A DNA stretch of 64,000 nucleotides, taken from Diadema setosum (Eukaryota > Echinodermata > Echinoidea > Diadematoida > Diadematidae). The DNA is taken from positions 1,192,071-1,256,070 of the forward strand of contig NC_092705.1 in assembly GCF_964275005.1 (NCBI RefSeq), written 5' to 3'. Under the pieces are notes generated by a model. The model searched no databases. It was given only the letters and a program-made list of their open reading frames with translations, and was not told the DNA's origin. The translations under genes were made by a program, and so were the position numbers. Below, piece after piece: positions 13,720 to 26,100 of this stretch (positions are counted from its first letter, which is position 1; the number at the start of each line of letters is the position of its first letter).

Positions 13720-13985
13720 TAGATGTTTAATTGCACCTGCAGTGCTCTAGCTAGCTGAACAATGAGTTTGTGATAATGATTTTACTCCATGAAAAGTCAA
13801 TAAGGGGCAATCTAAAAAGAGTTGTTATACTTTGGGTTTCAGGATTAGAATTAAGCTGATGCATGAAAACAGTTTACTCTGACCTATAGCACACATGCTA
13901 ATTTTGAAATGTCATGATATGCTTTGACCCAATTTCACAAGCACACAAAGTTGGAACTGTTTGGCTTTGGGCCATACCTCTCATA

Positions 13986-14006
13986 CGAACCTTCGGAATA
14001 ACGAGC
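13986..14006. mobile_element. Solo end of the TTCGGAATAACGA family
   Basis: CGAACCTTCGGAATAACGAG is identical to the right end of the element at 56990-57303. Nothing else of that element is seen here. Confidence 0.5.
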
Positions 14007-14609
14007 CGTATTTCATTTTAACACACAGTCATGCACGTACCAGGTACACTGTATTTCCAATATAAATGGTTGCTGAGCACCTTCCTATTACACATCGGTC
14101 AGCTTAGATGGGCACGAAATATCCCGCAAAAACCTACAACCTTGGAATATCTGGTAAAATGGGGACGGATTATTCTCCCTCACTTCCTGCCAAATTGGTG
14201 CCAAGTTAATCCGAGGACAATCAGATGCCAGAGGTTTAGGGCAGAATGGCCTAGGAGGTAGGGTATGATCCAGCTAGCTACTAGTCATTCAGGGGTATCC
14301 CAATTAACCCCCTCACTGCTAAACACAAAACTGCCATATATGCAATGACATGAAGTGGCATTTGGAGACTGTGATCTGAGGGACTCAGCAACTGTAAACC
14401 TCTTTACCCTTCATTTCATCTGCAGTCATGTTGGCTTTAGCTAGTTTAGCAATGTATCTCCATGTATACCTTACAAGTTTAAGATGGAGAAACATTAAAA
14501 CAATTCTCAAACAGGCTTGCCTTTATCTCAGGCAGTCTGGTACTCACAAACCATGAAATTCGTATTCCAAATTCTAGAAATTAACTAGAAATGTCGCTTT
14601 GGCGACTGG

Positions 14610-15911
14610 TATGCCTCCGCCATAATGCATGATTTTCCCAATAGGTCTAGATAGTACATGTGGACAATGTGTGATTACATTTTCACAAAACTGGCAAAAT
14701 ATTGAAATGACAAGTTTGTCACAAATGTGTTGAATGTTCACCTTCCTTGACCTAGGTTTAATTGGATGAATAGGAGAGCATGTATCTAGGGATTTAAGGA
14801 CTTTAACTTGACTTTGACCCATTCATACATTTAGGCATTGAGTAATTTTCAAGGTACAGGTGTGGAGAAAAAATGCAATTTCTGAATTGAATAATAAATT
14901 GTTACCATTTTCATCTGGCCCTTGACCCTAAAATTCATAAGATAATCACTTTCAGGTAGAACATGCATAATATGTACTAAGTTTCAAGATAACTTGAGCC
15001 ACTTCGAGATATGGAGGAAAAAGTTAGTTCAGCACTTTCACTTGATCTTTGACCTTTTGACCTTTGAGGCAAAAAAAGAAGAAAAAAAAAAACTTTCCAG
15101 AGAATTTCTATTAGGTTACACATGCATACACCAAGTGTAAAAAAATAATAACCCTGCTGGCATTGCATAAATATGAGGGAAATAGTAAAATTTTGAAGTG
15201 TTGCACTTGACCTTTGACCCCTGAACTTTGACCCCATGAACCCTACATTCTCTAGATAATCACTTCCAGTCAGTACATGTATATACTATGTTCCATGAAG
15301 ATACCTTGAACAATTTTCCAAGGCACGGAGAAAAAAAAGAAGTTTTGATATTTTTTACTTGACCTTTTGACCTTTGACCTTTGACTTCATGACCCAAACT
15401 TTCACCAGAGAATCTTAATTGGGTAATACATGTATAAACTAAGTTTCAAGAAAATATCTTCAAGCATTCAATAGATATGGCGAAAATAGTAAAATTTCAT
15501 GTATTTGACCCTGACCTTTTGACCTTTGATCTTTGACCTCATGACGCAAACTTTCACCAGAGAATCTTAATTGGGTAATACATGTATACACTAAGTTTCA
15601 AGAAAATATCTTCAGGCATTCAATAGATATGGTGGAAAAAGTGAAATTTTATGTATTTGAACTTGACCTTTTGACCTTTGACCTTGAGCATGTGCACCCA
15701 AAAGTTGATAGGCACAACTTCACCCCCTAATACACATACATGCCAAGTTTCATTAGGATACCTCAACAGGTTTTGATAGTTACCTTGTCCACAAAATTCA
15801 TTACGGACGGACGGAAGGACGGACGGACGGACGGAAGGACGGAAGGACGGACGGACGGACGGACAACCCGAAAACATAATGCCTCTGGCACCACTTCGTG
15901 GCGGAGGCATA
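14610..15911. mobile_element. 1.3-kb non-autonomous element with TGACCTTTGACC sub-repeats and a GGAC array
   Basis: The ends TATGCCTCCGCCA (14610-14622) and TGGCGGAGGCATA (15899-15911) are inverted repeats. Inside are about seven diverged ~150-bp units, each with TTGACCTTTTGACCTTTGAC followed by an AAGTTTCAAGA-ATA block. An ACGGACGGAAGG tetranucleotide array (15803-15864) precedes the right end. It has no transposase. This design is familiar in marine invertebrate genomes (from memory). Confidence 0.8.
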
Positions 15912-16227
15912 AAAACTTAATTTCGAGAGTTATAGAAGCCTCTTAATAAAAGAAGTCATCTTTTCCATCTGACAGATAAGAGATCCATTGCTGGTATCTT
16001 CCCAGACTTTCAGACAGCACCAAGATTTCATGAGACAATTAGGAAAGACAAAATTCAACATTGCTGCTATATTGCTGCTTTCGCTCAATCCACATTAATA
16101 TTGGGATTTTGGTTTCCTTTAACTTAAACACTCAACACCAGCAAGAACTTAGGAACAATAGTTTTATATGTCTAAAGTTCAAATTATGACTAAATTTAGA
16201 ACAATTACTGCAATCTCTTTCGAAATA

Positions 16228-16398
16228 CAGTGCACTCCCATTATAACAAAATTCTGGTTACAACAAAGTAAAAAATTCAGGTCGCAACATTACCCACTCT
16301 ATGTATTTTATAGCTTATTTGTTCAGATATAATGAAATTTCCATATAACGAAAGGAAACTGCCACTCCCGAGGACTTCGTTATAACGGGAGCCCGCTG
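16228..16398. mobile_element. pogo/Tigger-type MITE, copy 2 (opposite orientation)
   Basis: CAGTGCACTCCCATTATAAC at the left, and CGTTATAACGGGAGCCCGCTG at the right allowing drift, flanked by TA. It is the inverted relative of the 13540 copy. Confidence 0.78.
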
Positions 16399-16439
16399 TA
16401 GCTAGGTGTCTGGAGGTTTCAAATAAAGGGCTACTACCT

Positions 16440-17015
16440 TTAAAGGACAAGTTCACCCTCATTAACGTAAGGATTGAGAGAATGTAGCAATATTAGTAGA
16501 ACACATTATTGAAAGTTTGAGGAAAATCGGACAATCCGTTCAAAAGTTATGAATTTTTAAAGTGTTTGTGCAGTCACCGCTGGATGAGAAGACTACTGCA
16601 GTGTATGATGTCACATGCGTACAACAATATAGGGAAAATATAAAGAGAATTTCACAAAATTTAATCTTTTGAAAAAAAATACACATTCCCTTGACTCGTT
16701 ACTGACATATGTTATGGGTAATATTATTCCAATTGCCTTTAGAAAGAGGCAAGTCAAGTGCTCTTTTATTACCCCATATGCGAAAAAAAGTAAAAATATG
16801 TTGAATTTTCTTTACATTTTCTTTATACTGTTGTACTCATATGACATCACAAGCCTTAGTAGTCTCCTCATCCAGCGGTTCCAACACAAAAATTTTAAAA
16901 ATTCATAACTTTTGCATCGATTGTCCAATTTTCCTCAAACTTTCACTGATGTGTTCTACTAATACTGCTGCATTCTCACAATCCTTATGTTTCTGAAGGT
17001 GAACTTGTCCTTTAA
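16440..17015. mobile_element. TTAA-ended palindromic MITE, family A (best copy)
   Basis: TTAAAGGACAAGTTCACC at the left and GGTGAACTTGTCCTTTAA at the right. The arms continue as imperfect inverted repeats for about 180 bp each (AATCGGACAATCCGTTCAAA against TTGCATCGATTGTCCAATTT; GCTGGATGAGAAGACTAC against AGTCTCCTCATCCAGC). TTAA at both edges is the target-site form used by piggyBac transposases (known). It has no ORF. It ends about 110 bp from DYNLT2B exon 4. Confidence 0.85.
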
Positions 17016-17122
17016 GAGACAAAAGGAGACAGAAATCCCAGCAGCTGAAGGCTGAAGTGACAAGTCTCTGCCATGGCACTCGTCAAACCCCTTTACAAGA
17101 CATGATTGTTGTTGTCACTTAC

Positions 17123-17186
17123 ACTCATGTAGATGTCTTGGGCGTAGTTGTCTGTGTCGGAGTCCCAGAAGCATCTGCAGCCCATC
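17123..17186 (-). CDS. DYNLT2B: DYNLT2B exon 4
   Basis: The acceptor is ctgtattcag and the donor is AGT|gtaagt. The 64-nt exon encodes (K)MGCRCFWDSDTDNYAQDIYM and S. The CFWD-DTDNY motif is the most conserved strand of this subfamily. The exon brings the CDS to exactly 121 codons and ends in phase 0. The family continues with a D-S-LFCVV-AFG strand and a short aromatic tail. No frame to the left of this exon in the window shows that sequence convincingly. Confidence 0.92.
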
Positions 17187-20100
17187 CTGAATACAGAAAG
17201 ACAAAAGGGACAAAGAATAACATGAGACTGCATCGCCATTCACTCTAGCTTGACATACATGAATGTTACTCTGTTCTGATGTGACTCACATCTTGATATT
17301 GGAAAGGTGATTCTGGGTTCTGCTTGATGTATGTTGAAAAGAACAGCATGACATGAAATAAACATGAAACCACACAGCATAATAAGATGACAGTACCAAT
17401 GGACCTTTTATTCATAATTCATTATACACACAATGTAAATTAGACATACACTTATAATCATGCACTGATGCCAAATAAACTCAGTGGCACAGGAAAATGT
17501 GAATATCTGTCTATTAACATCATGGTATCCATATTGGCATCAATTGCCATTAAGTTGATGTCTTTTAGAACCTGGTACAACACAGAACAAATACGACTCT
17601 AGTATCATGAAGTTTCAATAGCCCATTGTTAAAGGTGGGAGCATCTTTATTTGTACAGACAACACAAATATTTTGTGTAACTTGAATTTCAGGTCAAATG
17701 TAAGTCAATCTGGCCGGTTACATGCATTCGAAAGGGCACTTAGCTGTTCACCTACAAGTTTGTAGTAGATGACACAGACAATTTGTCTAAATTACCATGA
17801 CAACAAACCTACACACAAAGTGTGTGAGGGTTTCAGGAAAAGACCACTTCACCTAACAACCATACGACAACAAACACAGGAAGCCTTCAATATGCTTCTG
17901 AATCGTTTGTGAAGTGAAACAGACACATTCCATGCAGAAGTTTGTCTTGGTTCAAGACTGCATGGTAACCAGTACAAAGTTTCTGTAAAATACACTACAA
18001 CTAGAAATTAAAATTTTGGAGTCTTTTTATCCTTGTATTCATGAAATCAATCACATTGCTGGAAAGCAACACTTGAAAAGTTGTCCACATTCACAAGAGT
18101 TGAGTAGAATAGTGCATAATGTTCTGTAAACACTCCGACAGATGATCCTGAGTACTAGTATCAATCTTACACAGTGTATAAATCCAAAGATGAAATGTTT
18201 TAACAAACAACACCCTCTTGACTCGGGTGTTCAAAAGGGGTACCTGGCAATGCTGGGGGTTGATAACAATGGCAGGACTCTCTGGAAGAGCAGTATTCAC
18301 ACTGAAGATGTTACTCTATTCCATTATCATTATACTATCATGCATGAGACTCTCAAGGAAAAAAAAATATATATAAATTTAAAAAAAGACTTGGAATGAA
18401 GCAAGTGTGTATGCTACACTATAGATGGTCAGAATGAGAAATAAGAAGTATGTTACTACTTTCACCTTCATCGGATGAGGGGATATCAAATTGAATAGGA
18501 TATAATGATCATATGGTTCCTGTTTATAACTCTATTAAAATTTTCACAAATCTAAATTGACATAGAGTTTTATAGCTGCCACACTGAATCAACACAGCCT
18601 TGAGATGGCAAAACAACATAATCTACATCCAACCTCATTTCCAGTAAATCGAGTTCGAAGTTAAATTGCAAACCTACAGCTCTTTTTCTGTTTTCGTTCA
18701 ACACTTCATATCTTACCCTAGAAGGACCAACAGTATCAGTAATACAGTGCATGCAAATTGATTTCACTTGACCCTTTATTTTTAGAATTTGCATTAATCA
18801 AAACATACGTTGTTTTGCCGTCTCAACATAACCACACTGTTGCCATTGATACGGCAAAACAACGTGTCTTGATCACTGGCACACGTATAATGTCCTAAAA
18901 CGTCAATATGCGCGTGCTTCTGCAGCCGCGCGTGGCGCACAGCCTATTACTGCGTAAACATGTAGCTGGCAAAACCACATATCGCATGTAGATACGCTGT
19001 TTTGCCAAGTCCATGCCCGACGTGTGTTGAGCAGGGGCAAGCGTATCGCCACTTACGTTGTTTTGCCAACAAAATTTGAACAATTCCACTGGGAGGGAGC
19101 GTCATATCTCAGTAACGGAATGGGTTCTGATTTGTAGATTTGATTAAGAGTTACATAACACTAAAATAAGCTGAAATATGTGACAAAGTCAATTTTCATA
19201 CATTTTTGACATACGTTGTTTTGCCATCTCAAGGCTAAACAGCCATCTTCATATAAAACTGGGTAAGGGTTTGAACACTAAGTGATTATATCTCAAGACA
19301 GTTTTGGAAAACAAAGATGAACATTGCAAACTTTCTCTTTTCTGTCATAATCACATGACAGGAGATTTTATGTAATTCACTTGTTTAGCTCCAGGCCGGG
19401 CAAAAACTTTGGGATTAATATACACTTCATTAGTATAGCTCTCATGCAAAAAAACAAAAAACAAACACTGGAGCAGTGTGGAATTAAGTTTGGCTAGTAG
19501 ATATCTGATACACAAAAATACTTCCTGAAGGGAAATAGATCTGATACATTAACCCCTAGGGATGACATAGTGGTACATCACCTATCCTTTCCACTTTCTC
19601 TGCTCCCCAAATAGTGTGCCAGCCATTCATCATCTAATCCCTGGCTATGGAAGCAATCAATTACCAGAAAGTCTTCCTCCCCCTGCACTGTGCTCGCAAA
19701 CTCACATGATTGGCCAGCTTTGGGGCTCATTAGTTATCATTCAGTTCCAAACATCCATGTCAGTTGACCTTTCATGAGGGTACATTCAACTCTGATTGGT
19801 GATTAATAACATGCAATGTTGAAGGCACAGCTTTGCTTCCATCAAATGGGGCCCGATTCACATGCATTAATTAAGGGCGTTCCTACTCAATAGTCAATGA
19901 GAGGACTGCTACAGTGGAACATGTTATATTTACATCAGATGCATCTATCTTCTCCATCAGATGGGGCCCAACTCACATGCATCAATTAAGAGTGTTCCTA
20001 CAATGTACTCAGAGTAAACAAGAGGACTACTGCAGTGGAACATGTTATCCTTACATCCCAGATGCATCTATCTTCCAAAAGGCTTGTTGCTATGACAACT

Positions 20101-23100
20101 ACATCTAAAATCCATTTGAGTTCATTAAAGAAGACTACTGTATCCTTGCACTGCTTACGTGAATGTTTTTAACTGTGTACTTCATTTGAGATGTCAAGAT
20201 GCTCTTTTTACTAGACTTCAACACAGCTCTTTATTTTCAGTTCAATAAAGAACTGTCACTCAACCTTCATAATTTCATGTATTTGCTTTTAACCAATCTT
20301 GTCATAGCATTCTAAACATAATTGTATAAAGCCCATCGGTTCTGCAAATCTCACAGTCTGAATACTTCACATATACAATAAACCTTTTGCATGAATGTGT
20401 GTGTGTGTGTCATTATTTCACCTTAAAACTAAAGATATACCCTGTAGGCAGCATACCTTATTTTCCCCCTTCGTCTCACCTCATGGTTACTAGGGTGTGG
20501 CTACTGGTTAGAGCAATCATGTATGCAGTAACTTACTGCATGTAGCTGACTATTTTACACATTATCACCTCTGCTGGGAATACGCCATTGCTGTAGCAAA
20601 TTTGAAATTCCCTGATTAAGGAAGAACTTGCCTTTAAAAATATTTTCTTGAGTATTAAAGTTCGAAACAACAGCAAATAAAAATGGTTGAACTCAAAGCT
20701 ATAATTCAACACTTGAAGCTTGAGAAGGAGAGAAATATGAAGGAAGTTAAGAGAAAGTTCAACATTTGTTAATGATCAACAGGTCTGAAATGGAAACTAC
20801 AAAAACTCCCTTTCGTGTGACTTTTGCTTGCAAAATATCATTACTTCCTCTGTGCGATAGAATACACCACCAATATGTATTCATATTTTCAATACATGAT
20901 TATACTTTCTCTTTGCCTCCCCTGAAGATATGGGGAAAACCATCAAGGCTCCTTCAAGCAAACAGAAATTGATTTCTTCTCTCTTGCATTTCTTATCAAA
21001 AATATAGTCCAGTGTTTTTGTACGAATAATAAATAAGGAATTCTGCACAGCATCATCACAGTCATGTGAGAAAACAACAGCTTTGTTGAGTCTATATTGG
21101 AGGGCACACCAGCTGACTTACCGAGTTTCAAATTGTCATAGGTATTCTAATGCATCTCCATTTACAAATGTGTATGGTTGCTTTGGTTTCATTGATTGCA
21201 TAAAGAAGAAAAAATAACAACCTTCTTTTGAGGTTAATTTTCTGAAAATATTTGCATTATGGCCAACAAAGTATCTCTCAGGAAATGCAATGTGTGATGA
21301 AAACTCATTCGGCATGGACTACACGAGCATGTATGATTAATAATGATAGCTTGACCATAGGCTGTAATCCTAAAATCAGGATAATCCCTTTTGAAAGCTC
21401 TAGACTGGACACTAGACAGACTGAACAATACACTGACCTCTTGCATCATTAAACATCAGTCCAGCTTCATCTACAGTAGGCTCCCTTCAAGACTATTCCA
21501 TGACAATTTGTTGATAATCTTCACTTCATCCTCTGAACTTCACCAGACTTCCTGCATATCACTTGTTTGATTCCAATCCACACTTTGTGAATTAATAGGG
21601 TACTTCATTTGCAAAGGTTATGTCAAACAGGAACCAATGAGGAGATATAGCTGTCACTTTGGTGAAGCCATACTTAGCTCACAAAAACTAACATGCCTTA
21701 AAACCTAAAATAATCATCAAGGCATTCCTTGTCGTTTCTTCTCTTGGAGACTGAACCTAAACTCTTAAACCTTGGGCCTCTCTTTTTTTTAATCATCACT
21801 TAATTCAAGACAAGCAATAATACAACATAATTCTCTTCCAATAGAAGACTTATTCAAATTCATGAAATTCTTCTGTTGAGATGTTTTCACTGCAACTGAT
21901 TGACAAATTGCCGATGTTGTCGATGTAGGACAATTTGTCAATCAGTTGCAATAGAAGACTTGTTTTCTTTTTAAATATTCAAAGTGACAAAATGTCTCAA
22001 ATTCCCTTATGTTGGAATTTAGAGCAGGTTTGTTATTTAAACTCACACACAGTTGCCTCACAAACTTGGCCCCTACTGCAAGAAAATTAACCGTTTAAAA
22101 TCTACTGGCAATCAGCATCTGATGGCTCCTCTCAAAATAACTTGCTAACCTGATGATTCATTACCTAGGGAATGCTAATAGCTGCTATTTTCAGAATGGA
22201 CTGCTCCAAATACTCATAGTGTTCATCACTATACTGGACTAATTCATTGGTCAGATAGGATGGTCTGTACTACCACTAAGGGAAATACTTTACCTGCAGG
22301 TTTTTCTCTTTCTTTGACTGCTTTTCCCATATTACTGAAGCTAACTTTTTTTTTTTCTTGGGATGGAATTGCAGCATTTTACATCCTGAAAACATGTCAA
22401 TTAAAAAAAGTGTAAAAAATACATGTAGTGAGCACCTAAAAGTTTCAGAGAAAGGTCTTTATAATGTTCAGTTCTCTGAATTTTAGTGCAACATTTTTGT
22501 TAATATCATTATTACAAGAGGTATGATGCACAACTGTATCTCAATGAAACATGGTCACATGCTTCAGGCAACCCACTCCTGACTTCAGTCCCGTTGCGCC
22601 AAGAAAGTCCTCAATTGTAGTTGTACGTTAAGCACTTGTGAATAGAATATACTGGCACAATTCTCTCATTGTAATTATTAATGACAAGGGGAAGCTGTTT
22701 GGATTACTACAAGGGGCTGCTGGAGGCCCAGACAGTGATACATTGGCTCTTTGGAGAATGGGGCACTTCTACGGTAGATGGAAAGAATGAAGCAAATAGT
22801 TTTGATTCTAAGTGGATTGATATTAAAGAGTCATGTATTGTCCACTAAATTATCTTCAAGTCCATGTTATAAATTGCAGATCTCTTTTCAATTGGTTTAG
22901 AATTACACACAGTTTGTAGTCCTTGCAATTTGGCCTGACTGCTGCCAAGTCAATAGAGGGAGTGTGTCATCTTCCAGCATACTGTCTGCTTAAAGTGCCT
23001 TGTCATAACTCACACTGCCTGTGATGCAGACTAATGTCCCCTGTTTGTTGTTGTGCCCCATTTTTTCAGCAGTAAAACAGTGTCTGTTGTGTAATTGCTG

Positions 23101-26100
23101 AGAAGGATCGACGGATCCAGCTGTGTTTTCATTACTTCTATCTACTTGAGTGTTTGGGTCAGTGTGGATTGGTCATATTCATGGGAGAATAGCTGAGTAT
23201 ACAATCAGGCATCACAAGATTAACACTTTGCAGTTAGGGGACGCAGTTCAACCATGAGGTAAATATTGTTTTTGTTTTTTAAACTTTTGTAAACAAGTGG
23301 TACACGCGACTCCCGATATAATGAAGTCCTCAGGACCAGCAGTTTTCTTTTATCATATCAAAACTTCATTAAAGCCAAACAAATAAAACGTATAAGGCTA
23401 TACAGATGATCATTTTGAGACCTGAATTTTATTTTGCTGTATCTGAATTTTGGTTAAAACTGTGCTTGTCATAACAGGAATGCACTGTATCCAATCACTG
23501 ATCTGACTTGTGCTCACTTTTTTTCAGGCACCTGGTAGAATATAAATCACCAGTATGAAGTCTTCGAGAATTGTGAATCTTAATGAGTTACTCAGGTGTT
23601 ATTCAGTTCCCATGACAACTTAGTTCTATGTTATGATTGATCCTAACCCCCCCCCACCCCATTAGCCTGCAGCCCTCCCCCCCCCCCCACCCAAAAAAAA
23701 AAAAAAAAGTAAAAAAAAAAAAATGGGGCTCCTGTGATGGTAGCAGTCTTGGATTCATCAGCAATATCAATGAAATAGTTCAGAGGATGTTTATTAATAT
23801 TGTTGACTAATGTAACTATCTAGCAAATACTTTATCTGGTAATGAAACTATTAAAGTTACAGGGTACCTTCACTTCTATTGTGTTTTTAACATAAAAGAG
23901 CTTCTATCTGGGATCATCTGAACTTAATCCAACATAAATCATCCCTTTTCGTAAGGATGCAATAGCTAACAGCTTGTGCAAACATATTTAACATCAACAT
24001 GTTTTTCTATTACAGAAAACCTACAAATCATCTTGAAGCAAAGAAAACGACTACAGGAAGATGAATTGATAAGTCTTTTCCTTTGTCATATCTAGCGACT
24101 ATTCACTTCGTCATATTGAATACTGCAAGTCACCTTGCAATATTTAGTACATTGAACTCTAATGCACTTCTGTAGCACTGCTCATCCCTTGGCCCAGTAT
24201 TTGAAACAAAACCTACGAACCATCAATTTCAGCTAAACATCACAAGCATCCTTTCTTTTGTTTACTCTACTGCCTTTCAATCTTTACCATCTGTACAACC
24301 TCCTGCAACCTTCCTTTCACACATCCCTCTTAAGTAGATACCCCCTCCCTCCAAGGCTGTATGCAGGAAAGTTTCGGGGGGGGGGGGGGGGGGGCGGCAG
24401 TGATCTTACTTAAAGGGTGTGTACAGTTCTGGTCGGGGTGAGGATTTAGCTTTTAACGTTTTGCGAGATATTCAGAAACCACTCTATGAGATGTCAAAGA
24501 GCATGCAATTCTAAGGGGTATCAAAAGTTTATTTGGTGAAAATCGGTTATGAAATGGCTGAGATATCCAAAAACAAGGTGAAACAAAGAGATCCTAATAA
24601 AGGTGGGGCATGTCGCCTTTTATTATTATCACTTTGGGGGATATCTCAGCCATTTGAAAACCAATTTTCATCAAATAAACGTTGAATCCTTCTTAAAATC
24701 ACATGCTCTTTCATATTTCATAAGAGGTTTCTCATTATCTCACTTAGAAATGTTCAAAACATGAATCACCACCTCAACCACTACTGTACAGTCCCTTTAA
24801 TATCCCCATGTCCGAGATTATCTGTTTTATAAAGTTTTCTTTTTGTAAAGTATAATAATTAACCAGTAGACGTTATATGCAGGCCACCAGTTTCCTCTAC
24901 AGAAAGGGTTAATAATCATCAGAGAAAGGCCTTGCCCCCTCCCCAACCATGCCTCTTCCAGTCTGATCTACAACATCCTGAGGTCACGAAACAACTTCCT
25001 TTTGTTTTAGGTTATCCTTGACACTCCCCAGACTCCTCCTCCTGCAACTCTGCTACACAACTAAATTTTACTTCTGTTTAACCAGTTGAAGACGAGTATA
25101 CTCGGGCAGGTGTCTATGGGAAATGCATGTTGTAGCAAAATCAGCCTGTCCTCAACGGGTTAATGGTCAGAAATCATTCACTTCACAAGTACAGCTGTAC
25201 GTGCAGATTAATGACTCACTGCTGTGCCTTCAGTTGTTTTATCATCCAAACATCATAATTCATCTTTATTTTAAATGTTGATAATTCTTTTTTTTCAAAT
25301 GCAATTCATGTGATTTCGAAATTGATGACAAATCTTAGTTCAATCTACTTGGGGTGTAAACTGTTCTCAAGTGCCCAAGAAAGAATCACCAAAACAGACT
25401 GCATTTTAAGTATCCATGAAAAGCTCTTCTGTCCCCCCTTCAAAATGATATTGGACCAATGGCATTAAGTCTCCTCAAAAGCACTGGGCAAGGAGCATGA
25501 TGTGCATTGCCTCGGGGCACAACTGATACAGCCAGGGGACTTGAAGCAAGGACCTTGTGATTGACAGTCTGTGGTCTTATTCACTGAGCAACATCTCCAC
25601 AAGACTTGCTTTCTAAAGACTTCATATGAAATGATACTGACTGCACTGACTACAAACTCCTGTGTGGCACATTGATACTCACTTGACCCCTTCCCCTCTC
25701 TGCTCTCCAATCACCACCTGCACCAAAAACTTGTATCTGTCCAGATCCAGTTCTGTGGGTGAGACAACAAAAAAAGAAAGAAAGAAAGAACAAATACATG
25801 TATGTATCATCAACACAGCATTTCAGTGCAAGTCAGAATGCTCTCCATTAAAAACCAATGGTACTTTATTTTGTTACTTGATGCATCACGCATTACCACG
25901 GGGTACCATAGTACCCCGGATTCCCGCTTTGTGTAGCGCCACCTCACGTCCACTCGAGGACAGCCAGAGAAAAATGCATGCACTGTGTGTGCGTGTACAT
26001 AGTCATTCCCATGCCACTGCATGTTATACTATGCGTGCATGGCATGCTGTGCTACCACTAGCATGTGCTTCAATGCAGTGCAGTGCAGTGGCTAGTGCAC

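Larger units (their letters stand above)
17187..25682 (-). other. DYNLT2B: DYNLT2B intron 3 (8.5 kb)
   Basis: It runs between the donor of exon 3 and the acceptor of exon 4. It is filled with the element at 18596, a tandem duplication at 19836, a hairpin at 21891, a pogo-type MITE at 23303, C- and A-runs at 23647-23723, a G19 run at 24376-24394, TTAA elements at 24410 and 25078, and a SINE at 25452. No nested gene was found. Confidence 0.8.

Noticed and set aside
13912..13956. Minus-strand FQLCVLVKLGQSIS-stop as the last exon of DYNLT2B
   Set aside because: It is in phase and has a cag acceptor, but it matches the family's LFCVV-AFG strand only at Cys-Val and Gly. This is most likely chance.
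20683..20772. Short frame MVELKAIIQHLKLEKERN... with helical character
   Set aside because: It has 29 codons, no splice context and A-rich composition. It could be a relic, but there is no support.
25490..25600. Functional tRNA gene
   Set aside because: A- and B-box-like words are present, but no cloverleaf forms. It is a SINE head.
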